Assembly: GCA_028689025.1 (NCBI GenBank)
Contig: JAQTXA010000011.1
Coordinates: 1 to 64,000, forward strand
Source of the DNA: Aliarcobacter sp.
Lineage (GTDB): Bacteria > Campylobacterota > Campylobacteria > Campylobacterales > Arcobacteraceae
Direction of reading: 5' to 3'
DNA: 64,000 nt
The notes below the pieces were generated by a model that searched no databases, had not been told where the DNA came from, and saw only the letters and a list, made by a program, of their open reading frames with translations. Positions 45,575-55,345 of this stretch are shown here, piece by piece (positions within the stretch are counted from its first letter, which is position 1; every line of letters starts with the position of its first letter). The position numbers and the translations under genes are program-made.

Positions 45575-47578
45575 GTTCTTATCCATAGCTATATTTTTTG
45601 GTTCACCAAAATAGTAACCTTGTGAGAAATCAACTCCAAGGTCATATAAAATATTAAAGATTTCCTCATTTTCAACAAATTCAGCGATTGTGATAATTTT
45701 TTGTTTTTTTGCAAATGAAACTATTGTTTCAACAACATTTCTACTATAAGAATCTTTTGCAATATTTTTAACAATACTTCCATCAATTTTTAAAATATCT
45801 GGTTCGAAGTCCAATAATCTCTCAAAATTTGAATATCCAGCACCAAAATCATCAATTGCAATTTTAACACCCAGTTTTTTTACACGTTTAATAAAACTTT
45901 TTATAACTTCAAAATCTCTTACAACCTCATCTTCTAGTAATTCAAAAACTATTCTTGAAGTATCATCTTTATACTCTTCTAAAAGAGAATAAAGTTTTTC
46001 TCTTGTTTCCTCTTTTTCAATATCTAAAGATGAAAGATTTATTGAAATTTTTGTAGTTATATGTTCTAAAATCTTAAATGAATTTTCTAAAACTCTATGA
46101 GTTATTTTGTTGTAATAACTTCCTTTTTTAGAAATATCTAAAAAAGCATAAGGAGATAATACATTCCCCTCTTCATCCACAAGTCGAACTAAAGACTCAT
46201 ATTTTTCTATTAATCTAGTTTTATTATTAATTATTGGTTGAAAATATGAAACTATTTTATAATTATCAAGGGCTATTTTTACCATTTTGATAACTTCCAT
46301 ATTTTTTTTAGCTTCAATGTGATCATGTATTGATGAATCATTTGCATATTTTATTAACATTTTTTTATTTATTGCTTCATCTAATCCACACTTAGCATCT
46401 TCATATAAATGCTCTTTTCCAAAAGAGTAACTTACTATTATGTTTAAGTCATACTCTATTTCATCAACTATCAAAATTGATTTTCTAATATTTTTTACAA
46501 AAATTTCAAGATAATCACTTATATTTGTTTCAGAAGAAGCAAAGTCAAAAAAATCAGCTAAAAGCGCATATCTACCATTTCCTATATTGTAAATATTTTC
46601 AAAAACATAAGAATTTGGTAAATAAGATAACATATTAAAAGCAAACATTTTCTCTATTTTATCTACTGTTAAAATATTATAAAATCTATCAAGAATTTCA
46701 AAATCCTCAATTTGAATTAAAATTAGTAAAAATAGATTATTAGATTCAATTTTATCAATTAAATGTTTTTTATCACTCATGATTGTACGTACATTACTTC
46801 GTACACTCACATATTCAAGTATATCCCCATTTAAATCTAAAATTGGTTTGATTGTTGTTTTTATATAGTATGTTTTGCCACTTTTTGATAAGTTTTTAAT
46901 AACACCTGACCATTCTGTTTTTTTGTTTTTTATTGTATTCCATAAATCTTTATATACTTCTATTGGATTATCAGGATGTTTTACTAAATTATGAGATTTA
47001 CCGATTAACTCTTCTTTTGTATATTCAGAAGTTTTACAAAAGTTTTCATTAACATAAGTAATTATCCCATTTTTATCAGTTTTTGAAATAATAGAATTTT
47101 TATCTACTAAATCAGTAAATTGTTTTTGAATTCTTAAATTCTCTTTTTGTTTATTTATTTTCTCTTTTTTCTCTCTACAATTTTCTATAGATTTATATAA
47201 AACTTCTAAGAAACTATTTTCACAAAAAGGAGGAATTAAATAACCATCTATTTTTAGTTCAATTGTTTTTAAAAAACTCTCTTTATCATCATTTTGAGAA
47301 TAAATAATTGTTACAATATTTTTTTTGATTTTTTTGATTTTTTTAATTAATTCAAAACCATTAAGTTCTGGTATTTCTATATCTGTAATTACAATTGAAA
47401 ATTTATTTTTACCAAACTCTTTAAATGCATCAAGACCATTATCAACATATACAACTTCTTTAAAAAAGTTTTCAAAATATTCTAAGTTATTATTTTTATT
47501 ATTTTTATCTTTCACCACATAAAGAAGATTAAGTGTTTTGCAAAAAGAACTTGTTTCTTCTAACTTTTCAGCATTCAT
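45566..47578 (-). CDS. Receiver-PAS-degenerate GGDEF-EAL signalling protein
   Basis: A 670-residue soluble protein. The receiver is at about 18-135 with Asp66 in ITDIEIPELNG. A PAS domain follows at about 155-275 (YVNENFCKTSEYTKEELIGK). A GGDEF-like domain at about 285-405 has the signature degraded to GNGRY. The EAL domain is at about 425-665, with the first motif as ESL (YESLVRL) but with DDFGAG, the Lys in ILKIDGSIV, and FSQGYYF retained. It is probably a regulated c-di-GMP phosphodiesterase. It lies between the kinase/phosphatase and the nitrate reductase genes, divergent from the latter, so it is likely part of the nitrate circuit (inference). Confidence 0.9.
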   Translation of the reverse strand: MNAEKLEETSSFCKTLNLLYVVKDKNNKNNNLEYFENFFKEVVYVDNGLDAFKEFGKNKFSIVITDIEIPELNGFELIKKIKKIKKNIVTIIYSQNDDKESFLKTIELKIDGYLIPPFCENSFLEVLYKSIENCREKKEKINKQKENLRIQKQFTDLVDKNSIISKTDKNGIITYVNENFCKTSEYTKEELIGKSHNLVKHPDNPIEVYKDLWNTIKNKKTEWSGVIKNLSKSGKTYYIKTTIKPILDLNGDILEYVSVRSNVRTIMSDKKHLIDKIESNNLFLLILIQIEDFEILDRFYNILTVDKIEKMFAFNMLSYLPNSYVFENIYNIGNGRYALLADFFDFASSETNISDYLEIFVKNIRKSILIVDEIEYDLNIIVSYSFGKEHLYEDAKCGLDEAINKKMLIKYANDSSIHDHIEAKKNMEVIKMVKIALDNYKIVSYFQPIINNKTRLIEKYESLVRLVDEEGNVLSPYAFLDISKKGSYYNKITHRVLENSFKILEHITTKISINLSSLDIEKEETREKLYSLLEEYKDDTSRIVFELLEDEVVRDFEVIKSFIKRVKKLGVKIAIDDFGAGYSNFERLLDFEPDILKIDGSIVKNIAKDSYSRNVVETIVSFAKKQKIITIAEFVENEEIFNILYDLGVDFSQGYYFGEPKNIAMDKNLF

Positions 47579-47828
47579 TTTAATCCTTAATTATTAAAGT
47601 TATAGTTATATCATAATTGAATATATTTTTAACTTACTTAAGTTAATCATTAAATTATTTTAAATACATACAATCTTACACTTTACATGCTAAAATCAAT
47701 AAATACTCTATATTTAATAAAAAATCTTATAAAATTGTATATTTTTAAGACAATTCTACTTAAAATTACATTAATTATTATTGTATACTCATATATAAAT
47801 TATACGATATTTTATGACAGGATTAAAA

Positions 47829-49817
47829 ATGATTAAATCAGTATGCGGTTATTGTGGCGTTGGATGTGGATTAGAATTTGAAGAAAATAAATTAATAGGT
47901 GACGTTGTATATCCCACAAATGAAGGAAAACTTTGCTCAAAAGGAATATCTGAACTTATTAGTATTCAAACGCCTTCAAGATTATTAAGACCAAAAGTAA
48001 GAGATGATTTAACACAAGAGTTCAAAGAAACAACTTGGAGCAATGCCATAAATAAAGTTGCTACAAAAATAGCACTATCTCCAAAGGAAAAAGTAGGATT
48101 TTATCTTTCGGGTCAGCTTTTAACGGAAGATTATTATATTGCCAATAAACTAATGAAAGGTTTTATTGGAACTAATAATGTTGATACAAACAGTAGAACT
48201 TGTATGTCAAGTGCTGTTGTTGCATATAAAAAATCTTTAGGAGCAGATTATGTTCCAGTTCGTATGAATGATGTACATGATGCTAATTTACTTATTTTAG
48301 TGGGAGCAAATACAGCAGAAGCCCATGTAGTTTTTCATAATAGAATCAAAACTGCAAAAAAACAAGGTCTAAAAATTATAGTAATTGATCCTAGATTTAC
48401 AGATACTGCAAAAATAGCTGATTTATTTCTGCCAATAAAACCAGGAAGTGATATTGACTTTTTTAATCTTGTTTCAAAAAGAATTATCGATGAGGGTTTA
48501 GTTGATGAAAAATTCGTAGAGGAAAAAGTTAATAATTATGAGTTACTAAAAAATAAATTCAAAAGAGTTCCAGTTACAAAAATGCTAAAAAGAACAGGTT
48601 TAAGTGCCGAACAATTCGAAGAGTTTTGGCAGATGTACAAAGAAAATGAAAATATCATTACAGCTTGGACCATGGGAATAAATCAATCATCTCAAGGTGT
48701 TGATAAAAATCTTGCTATTATAAATACTCACCTTTTAACTGGGAAAATATTTACAAAAGGAAATGGACCATTTTCACTAACTGGTCAGCCAAATGCAATG
48801 GGAGGAAGGGAAGTTGGTGGACTTTCAACAATGTTGGCTGTTCATCTAGGATTTGAAAAAGAGTCAGTTGATAAAGTAAAAGAGTTTTGGAAAACTACAA
48901 AAGTTTCAAATATTCCAGGACTAACTGCCACTCAAATGCTTGAAGCAAATCTTGATGTTTTAATTATCTGTCACACAGACCCAATTTATCATCTTCCAAA
49001 TAGAAATAAAATGGAAGAGCTAATGAAAAAAATCCCAATGGTTGTAGAAATAAATGCCTATGAAAATTCTGAAACAGCAAAGTTTGCTCACATCAGACTT
49101 CCTGCTGCTCCTTGGGGAGAAAAAGAAGGAACTCAAACAAATCTTGACAGAACAATCACAAAACAAGAAAAACTAACAAGAACTTCAATAGATTGTCTTC
49201 CTGATTGGGAAATTTTCCAGCTTATAGCTCAAAGATTAGGCTATAAAGAAGCCTTTAATTTTACATCTACAAAAGAGATTTTTGAAGAGTATCAAGAAAT
49301 GACAAAATTAAATCCACATCTAAATATCTATGAAGCTTCGTATGATAATCTTTCAAAGGAACCATTTATTTGGGGTGAAAAAATCAGAGAAAACAGAGAA
49401 TTTCTAACAAAAGATAAAAGAGCAAACCTATTTTTTGTGGAAAATAAACTCCTAAGTGAAAAAACAAATCTAAAATATCCTCTGACACTACTAACAGGAA
49501 GAACAAGAGACCAATGGCACTCAGGAACAAAAACAAATCTTCCAAGAACTCTATTAAAATATAAAGAGTTAAATTTTTGCGAAATTCACCCAACAAATGC
49601 AAAACAGTTTGGAATTCAAGATGGAGATACAATAAAAATCTCATCAATAAGAGGAGAGATAGAATCAAAAGCAATTCTTACAGAAGATATAAGAATCGAC
49701 ACAATTTTTATGCCAATAAGTAATAGAGAGATAAACTATCTAACACATGATTTATACGATAAAGACTCAATGCAACCTGATTATAATCATAGTGCAGTTA
49801 GGGTTGAGAGGGTTTAA
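47829..49817 (+). CDS. nasA: Assimilatory nitrate reductase catalytic subunit (NasA/NarB-like)
   Basis: A 662-residue molybdopterin oxidoreductase that reduces nitrate to nitrite. The N-terminal [4Fe-4S] site is CGYCGVGC with the fourth Cys in KLCSKG. The Mo-bis-MGD region has SRTCMSSAVVAYKKSLGAD with the Mo-ligand Cys. The C-terminal cofactor domain has LLTGRTRDQWHSGTKTNLPR. It lacks the C-terminal [2Fe-2S] domain of the Klebsiella enzyme, so it resembles the shorter cyanobacterial NarB, which uses ferredoxin or flavodoxin. The ATG at 47829 is preferred over one 15 bases earlier because AGGA lies seven bases upstream. Confidence 0.93.
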   Translation: MIKSVCGYCGVGCGLEFEENKLIGDVVYPTNEGKLCSKGISELISIQTPSRLLRPKVRDDLTQEFKETTWSNAINKVATKIALSPKEKVGFYLSGQLLTEDYYIANKLMKGFIGTNNVDTNSRTCMSSAVVAYKKSLGADYVPVRMNDVHDANLLILVGANTAEAHVVFHNRIKTAKKQGLKIIVIDPRFTDTAKIADLFLPIKPGSDIDFFNLVSKRIIDEGLVDEKFVEEKVNNYELLKNKFKRVPVTKMLKRTGLSAEQFEEFWQMYKENENIITAWTMGINQSSQGVDKNLAIINTHLLTGKIFTKGNGPFSLTGQPNAMGGREVGGLSTMLAVHLGFEKESVDKVKEFWKTTKVSNIPGLTATQMLEANLDVLIICHTDPIYHLPNRNKMEELMKKIPMVVEINAYENSETAKFAHIRLPAAPWGEKEGTQTNLDRTITKQEKLTRTSIDCLPDWEIFQLIAQRLGYKEAFNFTSTKEIFEEYQEMTKLNPHLNIYEASYDNLSKEPFIWGEKIRENREFLTKDKRANLFFVENKLLSEKTNLKYPLTLLTGRTRDQWHSGTKTNLPRTLLKYKELNFCEIHPTNAKQFGIQDGDTIKISSIRGEIESKAILTEDIRIDTIFMPISNREINYLTHDLYDKDSMQPDYNHSAVRVERV

Positions 49818-50191
49818 AAGAATTTAAGTAAGCCAAAATTGACTCAAATAGTTTGAGTCAATTCTCAAATAGTCTATATTTAAGCATCTTCATCTTTAAT
49901 TACTAATTGCTACTCCATATAACAAATTATAATAATTAATACTCATCATATAAAATACAAAAATATAATTCACCCTATTTTCTTTTTAATCAATTTCTAC
50001 CCAAAAATATTTAAAATTTAATGTAAAAGTAAGTTTATATAGACTAATTACAGATTATAAATAACATAAATATATTAATTTAATAAATTTTAATTAAAAA
50101 TTAAGATTATTGAATATTTTATATACAATTTTTTTAATCATAAAAGAATTCTTTATGCAATAATTATTTAACGTAAAGAAAAGGATTCAAA
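49818..50191 (+). other. 374-base intergenic region between nasA and nirB, with a perfect inverted repeat
   Basis: No gene is seen here. At 49837-49863 there is a perfect 12-base inverted repeat, AATTGACTCAAA / TTTGAGTCAATT, with a three-base loop (TAG). It is followed at once by CTCAAATAGT, a repeat of the loop side of the stem. No U tract follows, so it is more likely a factor-binding site, attenuator or processing site than a simple terminator. The remaining 320 bases are very AT-rich and probably hold the nirB promoter; no -10 can be chosen with confidence. Confidence 0.6.
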
Positions 50192-52657
50192 GTGAAAGAA
50201 AAACTAGTAGTAATCGGAAATGGGATGAGTGGACTTCGAACCATCGAAGACCTTTTAGAAATAAACAAAGATAAATATGACATCACTATTTATGGTGAAG
50301 AACCTCATGTAAACTATAATAGAATCATGTTATCTTATATACTTTCACAAGAAAAAACTTTTGAAGATACAATCATCAATCACCAATCTTGGTATGAACA
50401 AAACAATATCACTTTACACAAAGGCGATAAAATTGTATCAATAGATAAAAATAGTAAAACAATCAAAAGTGACAGTGGAAAAACTGAATCTTACGACAAA
50501 CTTCTAATAGCAACAGGTTCAACTGCTTTTGTTCCTAAAACAAAAGGAAGTGACCTTGAAAATGTAATTGCTTTTAGAACAAAAGCCGATGTTGATGCAA
50601 TTATTAGCACTATTAGAAAAGATAAAACTGCCGTTGTAGTTGGTGGTGGACTTCTTGGACTTGAAGCTGCTTATGGAATTGCAATGCATGGAATTAAAAC
50701 TATTTTAGTTCATAGAAGTGGAAGTATACTTTCTCAACAACTTGACTCAACTGGTGGAAAATTACTTCAAAAAAATCTTGAATCTTATGGAATTGAGTTT
50801 AAATTAAACACAACTATCCAAGAAATAAGTGGCGATGGTATTGTTGAAAAAGTAAGTTTCACAGATGGTGTTAGTGTTGAGTCAAACTTAGTAGTTTTTG
50901 CAACTGGAATTATTCCAAATACAGCACTTGCTCTTGAAGCAGAACTTGAAACAAAAAAAGGAATCATTGTAAATGATTTCCTAAAAACTTCTGATGATTC
51001 TATTTTTGCCATTGGAGAGTGTGTTGAACACAATGGAAATACTTATGGTTTAGTTGCACCTCTATATGAACAAGCAAAAGTTTTAGCAAAAGTTCTAGCA
51101 GAGAAAACAACTGAGGGATATGAGGGTTCAACTTTATCAACTAGACTTAAAATCTCAGGTGTTGATTTATTTAGTGCTGGTGATTATTTAGGAGATGTAA
51201 CAACTGAGGATTTAATTTTACTTGATGAAAAAGCGGGAATCTATAAAAAACTTGTAATCTATGAAAAAAAAATCATAGGAGTTGTTCTTTATGGAGATAC
51301 AACTGATGCTTCTTGGTATTTAAAACTCCTAAAAGAACATACGGATATTTCAGATTTAAGAACAAAAATTCTATTTGGAAAATCAGCAATATCAGGAGAT
51401 AGCGGTCATGGTGGAAGCGATATAAACAGTATGAGTGATGACGAAGAAGTTTGTGGATGTAATGGAGTTTGTAAAGGCGACATTGTATCTGCCATCAAAG
51501 ATAAAGATTTAAAATCACTAAGCGATGTAAAATCTTGCACAAAAGCTGGAGCTTCTTGTGGTTCATGTCTTGGATTAGTTGAACAAATTTTAGTTAATAC
51601 TTTAGGTGATGAATATAACGCTATTGAAGAGGGAATTTGTGGCTGTACAACACTTGGACACAAAGATATTAAAAAAGTAGTTGATGATGGTGAATTTGAA
51701 ACTGTTTATGACGTTTTTAAATCATTAGAGTGGAAAACGCAGGAAGGTTGTTCAAAATGCCGACCAGCAATAAACTACTACTTACTTGTAAAATATAATG
51801 ATGATAAATATAAAAATGACAAAAGAAGTGCACTTGTAAACGACAGAATGTACGCAAATATCCAAAAAGATGGAACTTACTCTGTGGTTCCTAGGATTTG
51901 GGGAGGACTTACCAGTCCACAAGAGTTAAAAGATATTGCAGATATTGCAGTTAAATATGATGTTCCAACTGTAAAATTTACAGGTGGTCAAAGACTTGAT
52001 ATGTTGGGAGTTAAAAAAGAGCAACTTGAACCTATGTGGAAAGATTTAAATGATGCTGGTTTTGTATCAGGTCAAGCTTATGCAAAGGGTCTGAGAACTG
52101 TAAAAACTTGTGTTGGAAATACTTGGTGTAGATTTGGAACTCAAGATTCTATGAATATGGGTGTGATTATTGAAAAACTAACTTGGGGATCTTGGACTCC
52201 ACACAAATTTAAAATTGCAGTTTCAGGCTGTCCTAGAAATTGCGCGGAAGCTACTATAAAAGATTTAGGTGTAATTGGAGTTGATTCTGGTTGGGAAATT
52301 TCAATTGCTGGAAATGGTGGTATAAAAGTGAGAGTTACTGATTTCCTTTGTAAAGTGGAAACCGATGAAGAGTTATTAACTTATGTAAAAGCCTTTATGC
52401 AATTTTATAGAGAAGATGCTTATTACCTAGAAAGAACAGCTCATTGGGTTGAAAGAACTGGATTACAATATGTAAAAGATGTGATGTTAGATAAAGAAAA
52501 AGTGGCTTATTATGCTAAAAGATTTGAAATATCACAAAAATCAGCACAAGTTGACCCTTGGGCAAAAGCAATAGAAGATGGATTTACAAAAGAGTTTAAT
52601 TCAATTGTTATAAACCCAGAAGAATCTCATAGTTTTGAAGCAAAGGAGCAAATTTAA
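50192..52657 (+). CDS. nirB: Nitrite reductase (NAD(P)H) large subunit NirB
   Basis: An 821-residue siroheme enzyme that reduces nitrite to ammonium with NAD(P)H. An FAD/NAD domain spans about 1-400 (VVIGNGMSGLRTIEDL, VVVGGGLLGLEAAYG). Two BFD-type [2Fe-2S]-binding segments follow (CGCNGVCKGDIV and CGSCLGLV; CGCTTLGH and GCSKCRPA). The nitrite/sulfite reductase half carries the siroheme-[4Fe-4S] ligands CVGNTWC and SGCPRNC. The start is GTG with AAAAGGA six bases upstream. It is followed one base after the stop by nirD. Siroheme supply is probably linked to cobA at 35422-36153. Confidence 0.95.
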   Translation: MKEKLVVIGNGMSGLRTIEDLLEINKDKYDITIYGEEPHVNYNRIMLSYILSQEKTFEDTIINHQSWYEQNNITLHKGDKIVSIDKNSKTIKSDSGKTESYDKLLIATGSTAFVPKTKGSDLENVIAFRTKADVDAIISTIRKDKTAVVVGGGLLGLEAAYGIAMHGIKTILVHRSGSILSQQLDSTGGKLLQKNLESYGIEFKLNTTIQEISGDGIVEKVSFTDGVSVESNLVVFATGIIPNTALALEAELETKKGIIVNDFLKTSDDSIFAIGECVEHNGNTYGLVAPLYEQAKVLAKVLAEKTTEGYEGSTLSTRLKISGVDLFSAGDYLGDVTTEDLILLDEKAGIYKKLVIYEKKIIGVVLYGDTTDASWYLKLLKEHTDISDLRTKILFGKSAISGDSGHGGSDINSMSDDEEVCGCNGVCKGDIVSAIKDKDLKSLSDVKSCTKAGASCGSCLGLVEQILVNTLGDEYNAIEEGICGCTTLGHKDIKKVVDDGEFETVYDVFKSLEWKTQEGCSKCRPAINYYLLVKYNDDKYKNDKRSALVNDRMYANIQKDGTYSVVPRIWGGLTSPQELKDIADIAVKYDVPTVKFTGGQRLDMLGVKKEQLEPMWKDLNDAGFVSGQAYAKGLRTVKTCVGNTWCRFGTQDSMNMGVIIEKLTWGSWTPHKFKIAVSGCPRNCAEATIKDLGVIGVDSGWEISIAGNGGIKVRVTDFLCKVETDEELLTYVKAFMQFYREDAYYLERTAHWVERTGLQYVKDVMLDKEKVAYYAKRFEISQKSAQVDPWAKAIEDGFTKEFNSIVINPEESHSFEAKEQI

Positions 52658-52658
52658 C

Positions 52659-52967
52659 ATGTCAAAATGGTACAAAATCACAGAAATTGAAAATATCCCT
52701 GAAATGGGTTCAAGAAAAGTAGAAATTGGTGAAACTGAAATCGCAATTTTTAAAACAAGAGATGGTTCAATCTTTGCTGTAAACAATATCTGTCCACACA
52801 AAAAAGGAAAACTAAGTGAAGGTTTAGTTCATGACAAAATAGTAACTTGCCCTTTACACAACTGGGAAATAGATTTAAAAACAGGACAAGCTTTAGGAAA
52901 TGATAGTGGCTGCACGGGGGTTTATGAAACAAGAGTTGAAGAGGGAATTTTATATTTAAATCTTTAA
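52659..52967 (+). CDS. nirD: Nitrite reductase small subunit NirD
   Basis: A 102-residue Rieske-like ferredoxin subunit of the NirBD nitrite reductase. The cluster ligands are C-x-H in ICPHKKG and C-x2-H in TCPLHNWEID, which is unusually complete: many NirD proteins have lost these residues. The ATG at 52659 is chosen because AAAGGAG lies eight bases upstream, while an earlier frame start at 52635 lies inside nirB. A terminator follows. Confidence 0.92.
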   Translation: MSKWYKITEIENIPEMGSRKVEIGETEIAIFKTRDGSIFAVNNICPHKKGKLSEGLVHDKIVTCPLHNWEIDLKTGQALGNDSGCTGVYETRVEEGILYLNL

Positions 52968-52974
52968 AAATCAA

Positions 52975-53010
52975 TTTCTCCTAAATAAAATTTTGGGAGA
53001 AAGAATTTTT
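52975..53010 (+). terminator. Terminator after nirD
   Basis: A stem TTTCTCC / GGAGAAA with a long AT-rich loop, followed by GAATTTTTTA. It serves the nirBD transcript. Confidence 0.6.
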
Positions 53011-53014
53011 TAAT

Positions 53015-53281
53015 CTAGTTAGCTCTAACTAAATCCATAATTCTTTTTCTTTCATCTGATTTACAATTTATAATATCTCTTTTACTCTTTGAATTTATAA
53101 AACAATTTAATGTTCTATCCAACAACATAACTCTATCTTCTAAATTATCTTGTCTTGCTAAATCAATTCGTTCATAGTATTTATTTATTAATCCATCTTT
53201 TTCTATTTCTAAATCATATATATTTACTTCATTTGCAAATATATTTGAACTAATAATAAATAATATTATATTTCTTCTCAA
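53015..53281 (-). CDS. Small secreted protein of unknown function
   Basis: An 88-residue protein not recognised as a known family. With the TTG start at 53281 (AGG six bases before it) it has a signal-peptide-like N-terminus, MRRNIILFIISSNIFANEVN, with cleavage likely after FA. An upstream in-frame ATG at 53347 has an AGGA site only one base away and would add a charged segment before the hydrophobic stretch. The mature part is charged and helical, with two Cys residues (LNCFIN and INCKSD), suggesting a disulfide. Single gene on the minus strand beside nirD. Confidence 0.6.
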   Translation of the reverse strand: MRRNIILFIISSNIFANEVNIYDLEIEKDGLINKYYERIDLARQDNLEDRVMLLDRTLNCFINSKSKRDIINCKSDERKRIMDLVRAN

Positions 53282-53481
53282 TAAAGGCCTTTTTTTGGCG
53301 TATTTTATCAAAAATTTATAAAGATGTATTGAAAATAACTCTTTCATGTCCTATTTTCTAATATTCCTTACTATTTTTTGTTCAATTTTTTGAAGAAATC
53401 TTCTTTCGATATAAATGTGCTATAATCAATTTTAAGCAGAAATAACACTCTTTTTAATTAAATATCTAAAAGGTAACTACT

Positions 53482-54576
53482 ATGAAAAAAGATTATTTCT
53501 TACGCTGGATTGGATTTGGAGTTTTCGCACTTATAATTTGGTTATTTTTCCCTTTTTTAAAAAGTTTTTTTGTAGCATCACTAATGGTAATAGCTACCTT
53601 TCCCCTATTCCAACTTATTGAAACAAAAATTAAACAATATGAAAAGTTAAAAACATTTGCGCCTGTAATTTCTGCTGGCATTATTACATTGATAGTTTCA
53701 TTAATTGTTTTCATGCCAATAGCAATATTTTTATTTAATCTTCTTAGTCATCCTACAGATAGCATGACAATCATTCTATCTTTCGTGGATAAGATTGATA
53801 TTTTGAGTAAGCATCTTCCATCTTATTTAGAGTGGATTAGAACTCCTTTGGATACTATAATTCCGATGATAGTAACTAGAAAAGACGAGATTACTGGCTT
53901 TCTTGCAGGGTGGCTTGGAAATGGATTAAAAAACTTTATGCTAATGTTAGGTGATATGCTAATGATTGTTATATTTTTCTTCTTTTTAACTTTATACAGC
54001 AGAAGACTTATTTTATTTTTTATGCCTATTATTCCCCTATCACGTCCACTCAAACGAGATTTTTTTAAAGAGATGACAATTATGGTATCGGTTGTTTTCT
54101 ATACATTAGTAGGTGTGATGATTGCACAAGGATTAGCATTTGGAATTTTTATTGCTTTTTTTGATGGCTATAATGCCTTATTACTTGGATTTATAGTAGG
54201 TATTATGTCAATTATTCCAGTTTTTGGAACGGGGATAGTTTGGATTCCAATTGCCATAAATGAGTACCTACAAGGGAATATCTTTAATGCACTTATTATC
54301 GCTATTTATTCATATACAATGATGTCATTTTTCATTGACAATGTTGTCAAGCTTCTCATTTTAAATTTTATAAATAAAAAGTTAAGCAAGAACAAACATC
54401 GTATCAATGAATTTATTATATTTTTTGCCATTGTAGGTGGATTGGCAACTTTTGGGTTTTGGGGATTTATCTTAGGACCTGCAATTATTGCACTTGCAAT
54501 TACAACTCTTATGACTTTCCGCAAAACCAATCAATTAAGCCTTAGGCAGGAGAAAACCCACTTAGATAAAAATTAA
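53482..54576 (+). CDS. AI-2E/PerM-family membrane protein
   Basis: A 364-residue inner-membrane protein of the AI-2E transporter (YdiK/PerM) family with about seven to eight helices. The N-terminal pair (WLFFPFLKSFFVASLMVIATF), the central long amphipathic segment and the C-terminal motif LLLGFIVGIMSIIPVFGTGIVWIPIA are typical. The substrate is unknown; members include permeases and ion antiporters. An AAAGGT site lies before the ATG. It is convergent with, and overlaps by four bases, the next gene. Confidence 0.9.
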   Translation: MKKDYFLRWIGFGVFALIIWLFFPFLKSFFVASLMVIATFPLFQLIETKIKQYEKLKTFAPVISAGIITLIVSLIVFMPIAIFLFNLLSHPTDSMTIILSFVDKIDILSKHLPSYLEWIRTPLDTIIPMIVTRKDEITGFLAGWLGNGLKNFMLMLGDMLMIVIFFFFLTLYSRRLILFFMPIIPLSRPLKRDFFKEMTIMVSVVFYTLVGVMIAQGLAFGIFIAFFDGYNALLLGFIVGIMSIIPVFGTGIVWIPIAINEYLQGNIFNALIIAIYSYTMMSFFIDNVVKLLILNFINKKLSKNKHRINEFIIFFAIVGGLATFGFWGFILGPAIIALAITTLMTFRKTNQLSLRQEKTHLDKN

Positions 54577-55211
54577 CTTTTTATGCTAAGTGTTTCTATC
54601 TCTTTTTGAAGTTTATCAAGTTTTTTAACGAGGTGTTTAATTTCATTTTCTTTGACTTCATCAACAATTCCACCATGTAAGAATTCTTGTGCTGTAGATT
54701 GAAATACTTTCATTAATTCTTCAAGTTTCTCTTTTGCTTTATTAACTACTTCTCCATAATCATCTACCAAAGTCTCTTCAAGAGCGTTGATTTTTTTTGA
54801 AATTTCATCTTTATTTTTGTAAACATAATATGCACTAATACCTGTGATTGCTGCACCGACTGCAAAACCGAATAGATTACTTTTGTTCATGTTGTCCTCT
54901 TTTATTTTTGGATTTTTATTAAAAAACTGAGAAAATGCCTTAAACGCAAGAGAGGCATTGGTTAGTTTAACGATACCATTAGTTAAGAGTTGACTTTCAT
55001 TTCCAACCTTTTCTATCAAATCACTACTCTCTTGAGTGATTACAGAAATATTACTTGAAAGAATAGAAAGTTTATCTTGCCCAAGGGAAATAAAGGCATT
55101 TACTTTATTCATAGTTTTACTATACTTAATAGCAGAGAAAATAATCATTCCAGTGATAATTACCATACATATTGCAATAATTCCTAAAAATATAAGCTGT
55201 TGATCAATCAT
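54573..55211 (-). CDS. DUF948-like protein fused to YtxH-type domain
   Basis: A 212-residue membrane-associated protein with two parts. The N-terminal part has one membrane helix and a coiled coil (MIDQQLIFLGIIAICMVIIT onward), like DUF948. The C-terminal part (from Met at 54890, MNKSNLFGFAVGAAITG) is a YtxH/gas-vesicle-P-like segment with a second membrane helix and a charged coiled coil. The start at 55211 has AAGGGG seven bases upstream. The internal ATG at 54890 also has a strong GAGGAC site, so a shorter second protein may be made from the same frame. It probably acts at the cell envelope; function unknown. Confidence 0.75.
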   Translation of the reverse strand: MIDQQLIFLGIIAICMVIITGMIIFSAIKYSKTMNKVNAFISLGQDKLSILSSNISVITQESSDLIEKVGNESQLLTNGIVKLTNASLAFKAFSQFFNKNPKIKEDNMNKSNLFGFAVGAAITGISAYYVYKNKDEISKKINALEETLVDDYGEVVNKAKEKLEELMKVFQSTAQEFLHGGIVDEVKENEIKHLVKKLDKLQKEIETLSIKS

Positions 55212-55345
55212 TTTGTACCCCTTATTCATCACCATGATTATTTCAGTGTACTCTTATTATTGGATTCACAGCTTAACATTTTATAATCTACAAAATGACT
55301 CTCTTTTTAATAAATTAGAAACAATAAAAAACAACTTTTTTCTTC

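Noticed and set aside
53348..53481. Small gene or RNA between the unknown secreted protein and the AI-2E-family gene
   Set aside because: AT-rich with no RBS-start pair and no strong stem; it looks like ordinary divergent promoter DNA.
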